From Candidatus Planktophila sp. (GTDB lineage Bacteria > Actinomycetota > Actinomycetes > Nanopelagicales > Nanopelagicaceae), in the NCBI GenBank assembly GCA_021741905.1, contig JAIOWZ010000001.1:62001-126000 (forward strand): a stretch of DNA of 64,000 nucleotides. Reading direction: 5' to 3'. The translations under genes and the position numbers were made by a program. The notes beneath the pieces were generated by a model that saw nothing but the letters and a program-made list of their open reading frames with translations, made no database searches and was not told the origin of the DNA. Of the stretch, positions 53,985-63,979 are shown in pieces. How positions within the stretch are numbered: position 1 is the first letter of the stretch; every line of letters starts with the position of its first letter.

Positions 53985-56356
53985 CAACGCCAGCAGAGCG
54001 CTACGCGGCGGCCAAGTTACGGGGTCTACATCCAATTACAACTGACTTTTTACTTACCTTTGAATTTGAATTTGATCCCTTTCAAATAGCTGCATGTCAC
54101 GCGGTTGAAGAAGGCAAAGGTGTTCTGGTTGCTGCGCCAACTGGAGCAGGTAAAACTGTAGTGGGTGAATTCGCGGCATACTTTGCATTGCAAGCCGGTA
54201 AAAAGTGCTTTTATACAACTCCGATTAAGGCGCTATCAAATCAGAAGTACTCAGAGTTCGTAGCGAAATTTGGTGAAGATAGAGTTGGTTTACTCACTGG
54301 TGACACCAGTATTAATGGTGATGCAGACATCCTCGTCATGACTACTGAAGTTCTACGCAACATGTTGTATGCAGGATCCAATACACTCACCAATCTTGGC
54401 TGTGTCGTTATGGATGAGGTTCACTACTTAGCTGACAAATTTAGGGGAGCGGTATGGGAGGAAGTGCTCATCCACTTGATGGAGAGCGTTCAAGTTATCT
54501 CTTTATCTGCAACTGTTTCTAATGCTGAAGAGTTTGGTGAATGGCTTGGCGAGGTGCGCGGTGAAACAGAAGTTATCGTTAGTGAGATCCGACCTATTCC
54601 ACTCTTTCAACATGTTTTGATTGGCAATCGGTTACTCGACCTCTTTGACGCCCCAGGACGCATTAATCCTGAAGTGCTTAACCGTGAACGGGAGATGACC
54701 AGGCGTGCTTCCCTGGGAAGAAACCGCAGGGGCCGCTTTGCCGAACCGAGTGATCGACTATCACGAGCTGACATCATTGAAAAGTTGCAAGGAGAAAACC
54801 TGCTACCCGCAATTACCTTTATTTTCTCTCGCATCGGTTGTGATGCCGCGGTGAAGCAGTGCTTGCATGCTGGGTTGCGTTTGACCTCACCCGAAGAGCG
54901 CGAAGAGATTAAACGTACCGCTCTCAAATATACCCAAAACATTGCCGAAGAGGATCTAGAAGTTCTCAACTTCAAAGAATGGCTGACGGCATTGGAGCGG
55001 GGAATAGCCGCACATCATGCTGGTTTGTTGCCGAGTTTTAAAGGTGCAGTGGAGGATCTATTTCAGCGAGGCCTTGTCAAAGCAGTTTTTGCTACCGAAA
55101 CTTTGGCACTTGGTATCAATATGCCAGCGCGTACAGTTGTTTTAGAAAAGCTCATAAAATTTAATGGCGAGGCGCATGTTCCGATCACCCCAGGGGAGTA
55201 CACGCAGTTAACTGGTCGTGCCGGCCGTCGTGGGATAGATATTGAAGGTAATGCCGTCATTCAGTGGTCACCGACTGTCGATTCAGCATCGGCGGCAGGC
55301 CTAGCCTCCACCCGAACATATCCATTACGTTCCTCTTTTTCACCTTCATACAACATGTCCATAAATTTGATTGCGCAGTTTGGTCGTGAACGTGCTCGTC
55401 GCTCACTTGAATCTTCATTTGCACAATTCCAAGCTGATCGAGCTGTTGTGGGTTTGACTAGGCAAATCCGTAAGAATGAATCAGCAATTGAAGAGTTGGT
55501 GCGCGATTCAACATGTCACCTGGGTGATTTCTCAGAGTATGCGCGTCTTCGTCGATCAATAAAAGAAGTTGAAGTTCTTCTAAGTCGCAGGGATCAACGA
55601 AAAACTTTTGACAATAGGCAGCGTGGCCACATGGAAGGCGAATTAGCAGATCTACGCAAAGGGATGAAGAATCATCCCTCCCATGGATGCGCAGAACGAG
55701 AAGACCACGCACGACTTGCAGAGCGGGCTGGACGATTGACGCGAGAAAACGATGGACTCACATTGCGCGTGGAAAGTCGCACACATGTGATTGCTAAAAC
55801 CTTTGATCAAATTTGTCGAGTTTTAGATCATCTGCAATACATCGAGGGTGAAAAACCAACTGCGCAGGGCAAGATCTTGACAAAAATCTATGCTGAATCA
55901 GATCTTTTACTGACTGAATCAATTCGCCGAGGATTACTTGATGAGCTCAATGCCACCGAATTGCTCTCAGTAGTCTCGTGCATGATTTTTGAGTCTCGCT
56001 CAGCTGAGAATTTAGCTCCAAAAATGCCTAGTCAAAAAGTACAATCAACGATCACGGAGATCGTCTCGTTGTGGGCTGCGCTAGAAGAGATTGAAAGTAA
56101 TTTTGAGGTCAAAACACAACGCGAACCAGATGCCGGTTTCTGTTTCATTTCTTATAAGTGGGCCAGTGGAAATTCCCTCAATAGCGTTCTAAAGGGAACA
56201 GATATGTCTGTCGGAGATTTTGTGCGCTCGACCAAGCAACTCATTGATCTGCTCAATCAAATTGCAGGTGCTAGCGATCGATTGCGTCCGGTTTGCAAAG
56301 AGGCGGTCAAACGCATAGACCGTGGCGTGGTTGCATACCTCATGGGAGAAATATGA
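53981..56356 (+). CDS. helY: Ski2-like DEAD/DEAH-box helicase HelY
   Basis: A 791-residue superfamily 2 helicase. Motif I AAPTGAGKTVVGEFA, DEVHYLADKFRGAVWEE (motif II, DEVH), SATVSNAEEFGEWLG (motif III), AHHAGLLPSFK, FATETLALGINMPARTVV and QLTGRAGRRGIDIEG (motif VI) are all present, then a long helical C-terminal part (about 470-791) with a probable coiled coil. Somewhat shorter than the roughly 900 aa of M. tuberculosis HelY. Likely role in RNA turnover or unwinding. ATG 53981 is chosen for the ATGA overlap. Confidence 0.92.
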   Translation: MTTPAERYAAAKLRGLHPITTDFLLTFEFEFDPFQIAACHAVEEGKGVLVAAPTGAGKTVVGEFAAYFALQAGKKCFYTTPIKALSNQKYSEFVAKFGEDRVGLLTGDTSINGDADILVMTTEVLRNMLYAGSNTLTNLGCVVMDEVHYLADKFRGAVWEEVLIHLMESVQVISLSATVSNAEEFGEWLGEVRGETEVIVSEIRPIPLFQHVLIGNRLLDLFDAPGRINPEVLNREREMTRRASLGRNRRGRFAEPSDRLSRADIIEKLQGENLLPAITFIFSRIGCDAAVKQCLHAGLRLTSPEEREEIKRTALKYTQNIAEEDLEVLNFKEWLTALERGIAAHHAGLLPSFKGAVEDLFQRGLVKAVFATETLALGINMPARTVVLEKLIKFNGEAHVPITPGEYTQLTGRAGRRGIDIEGNAVIQWSPTVDSASAAGLASTRTYPLRSSFSPSYNMSINLIAQFGRERARRSLESSFAQFQADRAVVGLTRQIRKNESAIEELVRDSTCHLGDFSEYARLRRSIKEVEVLLSRRDQRKTFDNRQRGHMEGELADLRKGMKNHPSHGCAEREDHARLAERAGRLTRENDGLTLRVESRTHVIAKTFDQICRVLDHLQYIEGEKPTAQGKILTKIYAESDLLLTESIRRGLLDELNATELLSVVSCMIFESRSAENLAPKMPSQKVQSTITEIVSLWAALEEIESNFEVKTQREPDAGFCFISYKWASGNSLNSVLKGTDMSVGDFVRSTKQLIDLLNQIAGASDRLRPVCKEAVKRIDRGVVAYLMGEI

Positions 56357-57255
56357 CACTCATGCTTTTAGATAGCGCCTCACTTTGGTACAGGGCTTAT
56401 TACGGTATGCCGGACACATTATTGGCACCTGATGGAACATCAGTAAATGCGATTCGTGGGTATATCGACATGACCGCCCGATTAATGAACGTATACAAAC
56501 CAGATCGTCTGGTCGCCTGTCTTGATGGTGATTGGCGACCTAGTTGGCGGGTGGACATATTTCCTGACTATAAAGCGAACCGTTTGGAAGAAGAAGGAGA
56601 TGGGGAAGAGGAGCCGGAGACGCTCACACCCCAAATTCCGATCCTTTTGGATTTACTAGATTTGTTTGGGATACCAGTCGTGGGTGTTGATGATTACGAA
56701 GCTGACGACGTGATGGCAACTTATGCTGACTTAGAAAAGGGTCCCATACGGATTGTGACTGGAGATCGTGACCTTTTCCAGATGGTAGATGATAAACGAG
56801 ACATCAAGATCGTTTACCTAGCTAAGGGTATTTCAAAGCACGACTTAGTCGATGTTAAGTACGTTGCAGACAAATACGGAATACCTGGTGATCGGTATGA
56901 TCTTTTTGCGATGTTTCGTGGCGATCCCTCGGATGGACTACCGGGTGTAAAAGGGATAGGTGAAAAGGGTGCTGCAGTTATCGCAAATAGTTTTGCAACC
57001 GTTGAGGATGCCTTGCAGGCTGCACACAATGCCGATGATTCACTACCACCAGCGCTAGCAAAGAAGATTATTGCTGGTAGTGAATATTTGAAGATAGCAC
57101 CAAAGTTAGTGCGAGTTGCAAGAGATGCCCCTCTGCCGAAAGTGGGTCTATCCCTACCAAAACCTCCTGCAGATTTGTCTGAGATTTATCAGTTTAAGGA
57201 GCGTTATGCATTGGGCGCAAGTGTTGATCGACTTATTAGCGCTCTAGGTTGGTGA
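56353..57255 (+). CDS. 5'-3' exonuclease / flap endonuclease (stand-alone)
   Basis: A 300-residue protein equal to the 5' nuclease domain of DNA polymerase I. Metal-binding acids are in LLLDSASLWYRAYYG, ACLDGDWRPSWR, DDYEADDVMATYA and VTGDRDLFQMVDD, and the helix-hairpin-helix GDPSDGLPGVKGIGEKGA follows. A stand-alone copy next to helY is found in mycobacteria (Rv2090). It probably removes RNA primers or flaps. ATG 56353 overlaps the helY stop. Confidence 0.92.
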   Translation: MTLMLLDSASLWYRAYYGMPDTLLAPDGTSVNAIRGYIDMTARLMNVYKPDRLVACLDGDWRPSWRVDIFPDYKANRLEEEGDGEEEPETLTPQIPILLDLLDLFGIPVVGVDDYEADDVMATYADLEKGPIRIVTGDRDLFQMVDDKRDIKIVYLAKGISKHDLVDVKYVADKYGIPGDRYDLFAMFRGDPSDGLPGVKGIGEKGAAVIANSFATVEDALQAAHNADDSLPPALAKKIIAGSEYLKIAPKLVRVARDAPLPKVGLSLPKPPADLSEIYQFKERYALGASVDRLISALGW

Positions 57256-57262
57256 TTGCGTA

Positions 57263-58627
57263 GTGGTAAACGCCCTTCTTGCAATCCTGTCTGGAGCACT
57301 GCTTAGTTGTGCTTTTGAACCAGTGGGGAAGTGGTGGTTGGCACCGCTTGCAATAGCTACGCACATGTATGCAATTTCTAGAACCCAACACAAAAAAACA
57401 TCAGCTTTTCTATTTGCCCTCTGCTTCAATCTTTTCACGCTCCATTGGACCAGCACATTTGTTGGTTCAACACCATGGATTATTTTGGCGGTTGGACTCT
57501 CGCTTTTCTACCTTCCGTTAGCGCTGATCGGACGCTGGGGGATAGCTTCATATCCGCTCATTTTCATAATTTTAGAAGAAGTGCGCAATCACTTTCCTTT
57601 CGGTGGCTTTGGTTGGGCACGACTTGCGTATTCCCAACCCGACTCTATCTATTCACAAATCGCATCACGCGGGGGAGCCATCGCACTTTCGGCAATCACG
57701 GTTTTGATTGGTGCATTTATCTTCTTTGTCTGTCATGCAAAAATCAAACCCATCTTGTTGCTTCCTTTTTTTCTACTTTTAATCCCTAACAATATCTCCA
57801 CAGTCGGCACAACGAGTGCGCTTTTGATTCAAGGCAATGTTCCAGAATTGGGGTTGGATTTTAATTCAAGAGCAAAAGAAGTTTTTAACAATCATGTTAT
57901 AGAAACTGGAAAAGGTCTTGCCGACAATGGTCGAATCGACTTTATAGTGTGGCCAGAAAATGCAGTTGATGTCGATCCATTTACAAATGCAGATGTTTTT
58001 GCTCAGTTAGAAGCTTTCGAACAACCATTGATAATCGGAGCAATCGTTAGAAAAGATGGCAAACTCCTCAATACCTCAATACTTTGGGACGATACGAACC
58101 AAGAAATTTATGTGAAACAGCACCTAACGCCCTTTGGTGAATATATTCCACTTCGGTTTATTGCCTCTAAGCTCTCTCCGTTAGTCAACCGCGTCAATGA
58201 CTTTGCACCAGGTGATAAGGGGAAGGTCTTTGACATTGGTGCAGCCAGAGTTGCACCGGTCATCTGTTTTGAGTTAATCGATGATCAGATTCTTCACGCC
58301 GCTGCAAAGAGTTCTAACCTATTTGTAGTACAAACAAATAGCGCAACCTTTGGTGAATCGCCAGAAAGTGCCCAGCAATTGTCGATAACAAGGGTTCGAG
58401 CCATCGAACATTCCAGAAATGTGCTGTCAGTGTCGACAACTGGATACTCCGCGGTTATTGATTTCAAAGGAAAAGTTGTTCAACAAACATCTATGGCAAC
58501 GGCTCAACATCTGTATGCGAGCGTTGGTCTCATTGATCAGAATTCGGTACGAGATAAAGTCGGTGACTGGGCCAGCGTTGGGACGCTTTTTTGGATGTTC
58601 TTAGTAGCCCGCCGCATGCGTGAATAA
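57263..58627 (+). CDS. lnt: Apolipoprotein N-acyltransferase
   Basis: Adds the third acyl chain to lipoproteins in the membrane. The 454-residue protein has six or more N-terminal membrane segments (about 1-180; FAFGGFGWARL-type motif here HFPFGGFGWARLAYSQ) and a C-terminal nitrilase-like domain with catalytic Glu (WPENAVD), Lys (KQHLTPFGEYIPL) and Cys (PVICFELID), and a last membrane helix. No fused or neighbouring polyprenol-mannosyltransferase gene is seen, unlike M. tuberculosis. GTG 57263 starts eight bases after the exonuclease gene. Confidence 0.92.
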   Translation: MVNALLAILSGALLSCAFEPVGKWWLAPLAIATHMYAISRTQHKKTSAFLFALCFNLFTLHWTSTFVGSTPWIILAVGLSLFYLPLALIGRWGIASYPLIFIILEEVRNHFPFGGFGWARLAYSQPDSIYSQIASRGGAIALSAITVLIGAFIFFVCHAKIKPILLLPFFLLLIPNNISTVGTTSALLIQGNVPELGLDFNSRAKEVFNNHVIETGKGLADNGRIDFIVWPENAVDVDPFTNADVFAQLEAFEQPLIIGAIVRKDGKLLNTSILWDDTNQEIYVKQHLTPFGEYIPLRFIASKLSPLVNRVNDFAPGDKGKVFDIGAARVAPVICFELIDDQILHAAAKSSNLFVVQTNSATFGESPESAQQLSITRVRAIEHSRNVLSVSTTGYSAVIDFKGKVVQQTSMATAQHLYASVGLIDQNSVRDKVGDWASVGTLFWMFLVARRMRE

Positions 58628-58669
58628 CGCCGATAAGTTACATTATGTAAAGTAAGACGAGAATTGTGA

Positions 58670-58692
58670 AGGAAGGGATAAAAGGCCCTCCT
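58670..58692. terminator. Weak hairpin at the convergent lnt/gcvP ends
   Basis: AGGA-A-GGG (58670-58677) pairs with CCC-TCCT (58686-58692) with one bulged A and an 8-base loop. No T-tract follows, so termination is uncertain. Confidence 0.25.
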
Positions 58693-61534
58693 ATCTATAA
58701 TCATCCAATGGTGTGCAGGCACAGACCAGATTTCTATCTCCATGAGCCCCATCGATTCGTCCAACTGGAGGCCAGTACTTCATACGAGAGCCAATAGATT
58801 CACCAGCCACCAAACCATCCAATACAACCGGATATCCGCCCTTTTCACGGCTGTACTCCCGTTCCCACTGGGTTGAAACCACAGTAAGGGCTGTATGCGG
58901 CGCATGGCGTAGCGCTGAAGCTTCGATGGTCATCTTGCCATCTATAACCTCCTGGATCTCGGCCCGGATCGAAATCATTGCGTCTATGAAACGCTGGATT
59001 TCTCTGATGTCCTCTGATTCAGTCGGTTCGATCATCAAAGTACCCGCCACAGGAAATGACATCGTTGGTGCGTGGAAGCCGTAATCCATCAATCGCTTGG
59101 CGATGTCATCCACGCTCACACCTGATTCTCTAGTTAATCCACGAATATCGAGAATACATTCGTGGGCAACGCGACCATTGGCTCCCGTGTAAAGAATTGG
59201 ATATGAACCTTGAAGGCGAGCTGCCATGTAGTTCGCCGACAAGATCGCCACTTGAGTTGAATGCGTAAGGCCTTCTCCCCCTAGCAAACGAATGTAAGCC
59301 CAGGAAATCGGCAAAATACTGGCAGAGCCAAATGGCGCACCTGAAATTGGCCCAGGTCCTGTTGCAGGTCCTGCCAAGTGATCCATCGGATGGTTAGGCA
59401 AAAACGGTGCCAAGTGAGCCCGCGCAATGACAGGTCCCACACCTGGCCCTCCTCCACCATGAGGAATCGCAAATGTTTTATGAAGATTTAAGTGTGAAAC
59501 ATCTGCACCGAATTTTCCAGGCTGGGCAACGCCAACCAACGCATTTAGGTTCGCGCCATCAACATATACCTGACCACCTGCATCATGGATCAGCGCACAA
59601 ATTTCAGAAACGGCTGTCTCAAAAACTCCATGTGTAGATGGATATGTGATCATCAGTGCAGCAAGTGCTGTTCCGTGTTCTGCGATCTTTGCTTTGATGT
59701 CTTCTACTGAAACATTTCCGTTGTCGTCACATTCTATGACAACTACCTTCATTCCGGCCATTACCGCAGATGCCGCATTAGTTCCGTGAGCGCTAGATGG
59801 GATTAAGCAAATATTTCGGCTCTGATCTCCCCGTGAGTCATGGTAATTGCGGATTGCGAGAAGGCCCGCGAACTCCCCCTGGCTTCCAGCATTTGGCTGC
59901 AACGAAACTGCGTCATAACCGGTAATAGCTACTAACCAATCAGATAACTGTGCAATGAGCTTGCGTGTACCAACACTTTGATCGGCTGGTGCAAATGGGT
60001 GCAGCGATGCAAATTCTGGCCAAGTTACCGCTTCCATTTCAGTCACAGAATTCAACTTCATGGTGCAAGAACCGAGTGGAATCATTGTGCGATCAAGTGC
60101 CAAGTCTTTATCAGCCAAATTCCGCAGATAGCGCATCATTGCTGTTTCACTGTGATTGGTGTTGAAAACTGGATGGGTTAAGTAGTTGCTAATGCGCAAG
60201 AACTTTGCTGGGATCTTGGCACCACTGACATCCTTAACACCCAAAATTGCTAAAACTTTAACAAAGAGTTCCTCAGTTGTTTGCTCATCAAAACTGACTC
60301 GAAGCGTCGTTGAACTAACCTTTCTAAAGTTAATACCCATCGCCTCAGCCTTTGCATGAATAGCATCAGCGTTGTCAACAACAACATGAACCGTGTCAAA
60401 AACCGCATCCTCCCTATTATTGGTGGCTGCTTGAAGACGAGAAGCAAAACCATTTACTCGTTCTGCAATATCTCTCAGACCTGCCGGTCCATGCCACATC
60501 GCATAAAAGGAACTCATGTTCGCAAGTAGAACTTGTGCAGTACAAATATTTGAAGTTGCCTTGTCGCGACGGATATGTTGCTCGCGTGTTTGCAACGCTA
60601 AACGAAAAGCTGGTTTGCCTGTTGCATCAATACTTTGACCAACTAGTCGACCTGGCATTGAACGCTCTAGGCCACTACGAACAGCTAAGAAGCCAGCGTG
60701 AGGTCCGCCAAAACCCATAGGAACGCCAAAACGCTGAGCGGTTCCTACTGCAATATCTGCCCCCCACTCCCCCGGAGCTTTGAGCAAGGTCAATGCTAGA
60801 AGATCTGTGGCTGCGATAACTAATGCATCACGGGAGTGTGCATACTCTGCAAAACTGGAGTAATCGATAACCGTTCCCGTTGTATCTGGATACTGCAATA
60901 GTGCGCCGAAAAACTCTCCGTCATAACCATCGCGGACGATATGGCCAGAATCAATCTCAACAACCTTGATACCTAACGGCTTTGCTCGAGTGAGAACAAC
61001 AGCCTTAGTTTGTGGATGTACATGCTCTTCAATCAAGAACACCGCATCATCGCTTAACTTTGAAGCACGACGCGCTAGGGTCATTGCCTCGGCTGCGGCT
61101 GTACTCTCATCCAACATTGAAGCATTTGATATATCGAGTGCAGTTAATTCACACACCATTGTTTGAAAGGCAAAAAGTGCTTCCAGACGGCCTTGTGAGA
61201 TTTCGGGTTGGTACGGTGTGTATGCGGTATACCAGGATGGATTTTCTAAAACATTTCTCTTAATAACAGGGGGCACAATAGTTCCGTAATAACCGGTACC
61301 GATGAGTGAAGAGAAAACCTTATTTTCTGAGGCAATTGTTCGCAGCTCCGCTATTACATCAACTTCACTTTTACCAGTTTCGATAGCGCCTTCGATAACA
61401 CCTTTGATTGCAATGTTTGCAGGGACAACATCTTTAATGAAGGAATCTAGATCTGAATAACCCAACGCGCGCAACATCGTTGACTCATCAACTGAGGTCG
61501 GTCCAATATGGCGATCTTCAAAGGAACGACTCAT
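58691..61534 (-). CDS. gcvP: Glycine dehydrogenase (decarboxylating), P protein
   Basis: PLP-dependent decarboxylase of the glycine cleavage system. The 947-residue protein has N-terminal [19 protein letters not shown], two homologous aminotransferase-fold halves, [35 protein letters not shown], and the PLP-Lys motif [31 protein letters not shown] before ATG 61534 supplies the ribosome-binding site. No glycine riboswitch is seen in the 69-bp gap upstream. gcvH and gcvT are not in the window. Confidence 0.97.
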   Translation of the reverse strand: MSRSFEDRHIGPTSVDESTMLRALGYSDLDSFIKDVVPANIAIKGVIEGAIETGKSEVDVIAELRTIASENKVFSSLIGTGYYGTIVPPVIKRNVLENPSWYTAYTPYQPEISQGRLEALFAFQTMVCELTALDISNASMLDESTAAAEAMTLARRASKLSDDAVFLIEEHVHPQTKAVVLTRAKPLGIKVVEIDSGHIVRDGYDGEFFGALLQYPDTTGTVIDYSSFAEYAHSRDALVIAATDLLALTLLKAPGEWGADIAVGTAQRFGVPMGFGGPHAGFLAVRSGLERSMPGRLVGQSIDATGKPAFRLALQTREQHIRRDKATSNICTAQVLLANMSSFYAMWHGPAGLRDIAERVNGFASRLQAATNNREDAVFDTVHVVVDNADAIHAKAEAMGINFRKVSSTTLRVSFDEQTTEELFVKVLAILGVKDVSGAKIPAKFLRISNYLTHPVFNTNHSETAMMRYLRNLADKDLALDRTMIPLGSCTMKLNSVTEMEAVTWPEFASLHPFAPADQSVGTRKLIAQLSDWLVAITGYDAVSLQPNAGSQGEFAGLLAIRNYHDSRGDQSRNICLIPSSAHGTNAASAVMAGMKVVVIECDDNGNVSVEDIKAKIAEHGTALAALMITYPSTHGVFETAVSEICALIHDAGGQVYVDGANLNALVGVAQPGKFGADVSHLNLHKTFAIPHGGGGPGVGPVIARAHLAPFLPNHPMDHLAGPATGPGPISGAPFGSASILPISWAYIRLLGGEGLTHSTQVAILSANYMAARLQGSYPILYTGANGRVAHECILDIRGLTRESGVSVDDIAKRLMDYGFHAPTMSFPVAGTLMIEPTESEDIREIQRFIDAMISIRAEIQEVIDGKMTIEASALRHAPHTALTVVSTQWEREYSREKGGYPVVLDGLVAGESIGSRMKYWPPVGRIDGAHGDRNLVCACTPLDDYR

Positions 61535-61603
61535 CGCTAATCCTCATTCTGTTCAAAGCCTCTCGCCTAAAAGTGCAAGGGCAGGAGTGAAGAATAAGGG
61601 AAG

Positions 61604-62104
61604 TTAAGCGCCTTTGCTCTTTCTACGCAGCGAGAGTTCATCGTTATCTTGACCACCAACAACCTGGCCGTTGATTTCACCCTGAAGTACAGATAGAGAG
61701 CCTTCTACTTCGTGCCAGACCTTACCGACGGCTATTCCAAAGACTCCTTGACCGCCTTGCAAAAGGTCGATGATCTCATCAGGACTAGAGCACTCATAAA
61801 TAGATGCCCCATCACTCATCAAAGTGATTCTCTCTAAATCAGTTACTCCCCTGCTGCGCAAATGTTCTACAGCTGTTCGAATATTTTGTAGAGATACACC
61901 GGCATCGAGTAAACGTTTAACAATTTTTAACACCAAGATGTCGCGAAAGCCATACAGGCGTTGAGTTCCAGAGCCACTAGCTGTGCGAATACCTGGTTCT
62001 ACTAACCCTGTACGAGCCCAATAATCTAATTGGCGGTATGTGATACCTGCTGCAGAACAAGCGGTAGCACCTCTATAGCCGATCTCTAACTCTTCTGGGC
62101 TCAC
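61604..62104 (-). CDS. MerR family transcriptional regulator (Rv1830-like)
   Basis: A 166-residue protein with a MerR winged helix at about 8-80: GYRGATACSAAGITYRQLDYWARTGLV is the family start (joined motifs), then GTQRLYGFRDILVLKIVKRLLDAGVSL. The rest is not a known ligand-binding domain. Its place between the DUF151 gene and gcvP is exactly that of M. tuberculosis Rv1830. GTG 62104 lacks a clear ribosome-binding site or -10 box; 107 bp of non-coding DNA precede it. Confidence 0.9.
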   Translation of the reverse strand: MSPEELEIGYRGATACSAAGITYRQLDYWARTGLVEPGIRTASGSGTQRLYGFRDILVLKIVKRLLDAGVSLQNIRTAVEHLRSRGVTDLERITLMSDGASIYECSSPDEIIDLLQGGQGVFGIAVGKVWHEVEGSLSVLQGEINGQVVGGQDNDELSLRRKSKGA

Positions 62105-62211
62105 GGGGAATGGCTCATTTCTCTTGGGGAGTGAGATAAATGTAAACCCGCAGCGCCCTCTTGCCTAGGAACGACACGACCCAAACCTCTACTTTAGGTT
62201 GAGGGTTGAGC

Positions 62212-62697
62212 CTAGCCCACAAAGTCTTCTGGATTTATCTGATCCAGGAATTCACGGAACTTTTCGACCTCTTGGTTCTCACCATCACCCTGTGGGATCT
62301 CAATACCAATCTCATCTAGTAGCTCTTCAGTGGCCAAGATATTGCTGTGGCTGCGAACCGCTAGGGCAATGGCATCTGAAGGTCTGGCTGAGATTGTCAA
62401 CTGCCCCCCGCTTGAATCCCGTAGAAGCATGGTGGCGTAAAAAATCCCATCCTTGATCTCAGTTAAATGAACCGCCGTCACAGTCGCATCCAGCAGGTCT
62501 AATAAGTTATTCATTAAGTCGTGGGTCAAGGGACGAGGCGGTTCAACGCCTTGCTGGGCAAACGCGATTGCTGTTGCTTCCACCGCTCCTACCCAAATAG
62601 GCAGGAATCTAGAACCGTCAATCTCTTTGAGTAAAACAATAGGTTGGTTGGAAGGCATCTCGACGCGAACACCGACAACCTCCATAGGAATCAACAT
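62212..62697 (-). CDS. DUF151 bifunctional nuclease family protein
   Basis: A 161-residue protein of the BFN/DUF151 family (Rv1829-like): PMEVVGVRVEMPSNQPIVLLKE, LPIWVGAVEATAIAFAQQGV and ARPSDAIALAVRS are diagnostic. Plant relatives have RNase/DNase activity; the bacterial role is unclear. An acidic C-terminal UVR-like segment follows. ATG 62697 and ATG 62685 are both possible; TTG 62700 is less likely. It lies 15 bases after the FtsR-like gene. Confidence 0.9.
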   Translation of the reverse strand: MLIPMEVVGVRVEMPSNQPIVLLKEIDGSRFLPIWVGAVEATAIAFAQQGVEPPRPLTHDLMNNLLDLLDATVTAVHLTEIKDGIFYATMLLRDSSGGQLTISARPSDAIALAVRSHSNILATEELLDEIGIEIPQGDGENQEVEKFREFLDQINPEDFVG

Positions 62698-62712
62698 CAA
62701 TATTGCCGACTC

Positions 62713-63429
62713 TTAGCGAAGGCGATTAAGGCCGCCGCGCACAAGTGCAGCATGAAGACGAATAGATAAAGATGCAATCTCCTTTTGAACCTCTTCTGCT
62801 CGTGCCTTTGATTCAGCACTCTTCTGCCGCGTCAGTGGAGTAATAACCTGCTCAATTAAACCTATCTCACGATCTGCTGCAGATTTAAATGAACGAAGGT
62901 GGCGAGCTTCAATTCCGAAGCCACCCATCTCAGTAACAGCTTTAGCAATAGCAAGTGCATCTCCGTCGTAGTGGCGACCACGAGGTGCGATCAATCCATA
63001 TCCTTCAAGTTCGACCAAGTGTTCTTCTTTAAGCCCGCTGTTTTTTAAGAGCTCTTCTCGAGATAGGCGCATCTCGCTGACTTCACCAAAAGAACTTGGT
63101 GCCATTTCACCATCAATAGTTGCTAAACCAATATTGGGAGGAGCCACGCCACCGACAGCCGCTGGCTCGAGGCCGCGATCTATGGCATCTAAGTTGTCTT
63201 TGATTACCTTTAATGGAAGGTACTGATCACGTTGTGCCAAGAGCACATAGCGCAACCGCTCTAGGTCAGAGCTAGTGAATTTTCGGTAACCAGAAGGCGT
63301 GCGTTGCGGCTCAATCAACCCTTCAGATTCTAGAAAACGGATCTTTGAAATCGTGATGTCTGCAAAATCTCCTCGCAAACGGTTGAGAACTTCACCGATG
63401 CTTAAGTACGCGCGTGCTGGTACAGCCAT
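62713..63429 (-). CDS. ftsR: MerR family regulator FtsR-like (Rv1828)
   Basis: A 238-residue protein with N-terminal MerR winged helix (about 8-90): LSIGEVLNRLRGDFADITISKIRFLESEGLI then TPSGYRKFTSSDLERLRYVLLAQRD (family patterns). A C-terminal helical region (about 125-225) with KAVTEMGGFGIEARHLRSFKSAADRE matches the M. tuberculosis Rv1828 and Corynebacterium FtsR proteins; FtsR activates ftsZ in Corynebacterium. It follows garA by 35 bp on the same strand. Confidence 0.88.
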   Translation of the reverse strand: MAVPARAYLSIGEVLNRLRGDFADITISKIRFLESEGLIEPQRTPSGYRKFTSSDLERLRYVLLAQRDQYLPLKVIKDNLDAIDRGLEPAAVGGVAPPNIGLATIDGEMAPSSFGEVSEMRLSREELLKNSGLKEEHLVELEGYGLIAPRGRHYDGDALAIAKAVTEMGGFGIEARHLRSFKSAADREIGLIEQVITPLTRQKSAESKARAEEVQKEIASLSIRLHAALVRGGLNRLR

Positions 63430-63464
63430 GACTACTCCCCTAGTTTCTTCCGGTGTCTAAACAA

Positions 63465-63920
63465 CTACTTGTTTGAGCCAATAAAAAGTAAATGGAACTT
63501 ACCGATCTGAAACTCATCACCTGAAACGAGTGTGTGTTCGGTAACTGATGCATTGTTGATGTAGGTACCGTTGAGAGATCCTGCATCCTGTAAAACGAAA
63601 CTGGTGCCATTCTTCAATATCGTTGCGTGCTTTCTAGAAACGGTCACATCATCTAGAAAGATCGCACTGCCTGCCGAACGCCCAATGGTTGCGCCCTCGG
63701 AGGTGATTAAAAAGCGAGAACCTTTGTGAGAACCGCGAGCAATGAGAATCATCGCCTTTTCACCTTGTGAACTTTGAACCTCTGAAACGACTGCGCGATC
63801 TTCTGGCGAAAGCAATGCCAGTTGCTCCTCGAGATAGTTAGCTGGGGAATTGCTAACCTCACGCACTCCTAAATGCAGGGTGGTAGTTAACTCATTCTGC
63901 GATTGTTCTGCAGTCATCAT
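63465..63920 (-). CDS. garA: FHA-domain metabolic regulator GarA
   Basis: A 151-residue protein. The FHA domain (about 58-147) has the phosphothreonine-binding residues R81 (GRSAGSAIFLDDVTVSRKHA), S95 and N117 (SLNGTYIN). The N-terminus contains T12-T14 (ELTTTLHL), at the place where mycobacterial GarA carries the adjacent threonines phosphorylated by PknB/PknG. GarA controls 2-oxoglutarate and glutamate enzymes in mycobacteria. GAGGAGG lies five bases before ATG 63920; ATG 63917 is also usable. Confidence 0.92.
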   Translation of the reverse strand: MMTAEQSQNELTTTLHLGVREVSNSPANYLEEQLALLSPEDRAVVSEVQSSQGEKAMILIARGSHKGSRFLITSEGATIGRSAGSAIFLDDVTVSRKHATILKNGTSFVLQDAGSLNGTYINNASVTEHTLVSGDEFQIGKFHLLFIGSNK

Positions 63921-63950
63921 CTCTACCTCCTCACCGTGTACTTAAGGGTG

Positions 63951-63979
63951 ACACTAGAGAGTTAGAGGAGTAAGGTCAA
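63951..63979 (-). promoter_or_regulatory. SigA-type promoter of garA
   Basis: Minus-strand TTGACC (63979-63974) and TAGTGT (63956-63951) are separated by exactly 17 bp. Unlike most promoters here it gives a leader (about 25 nt) with a strong ribosome-binding site. Confidence 0.65.

Noticed and set aside
61535-61603. Glycine riboswitch upstream of gcvP
   Set aside because: The 69-bp gap is too short for a tandem aptamer and I see no conserved core.
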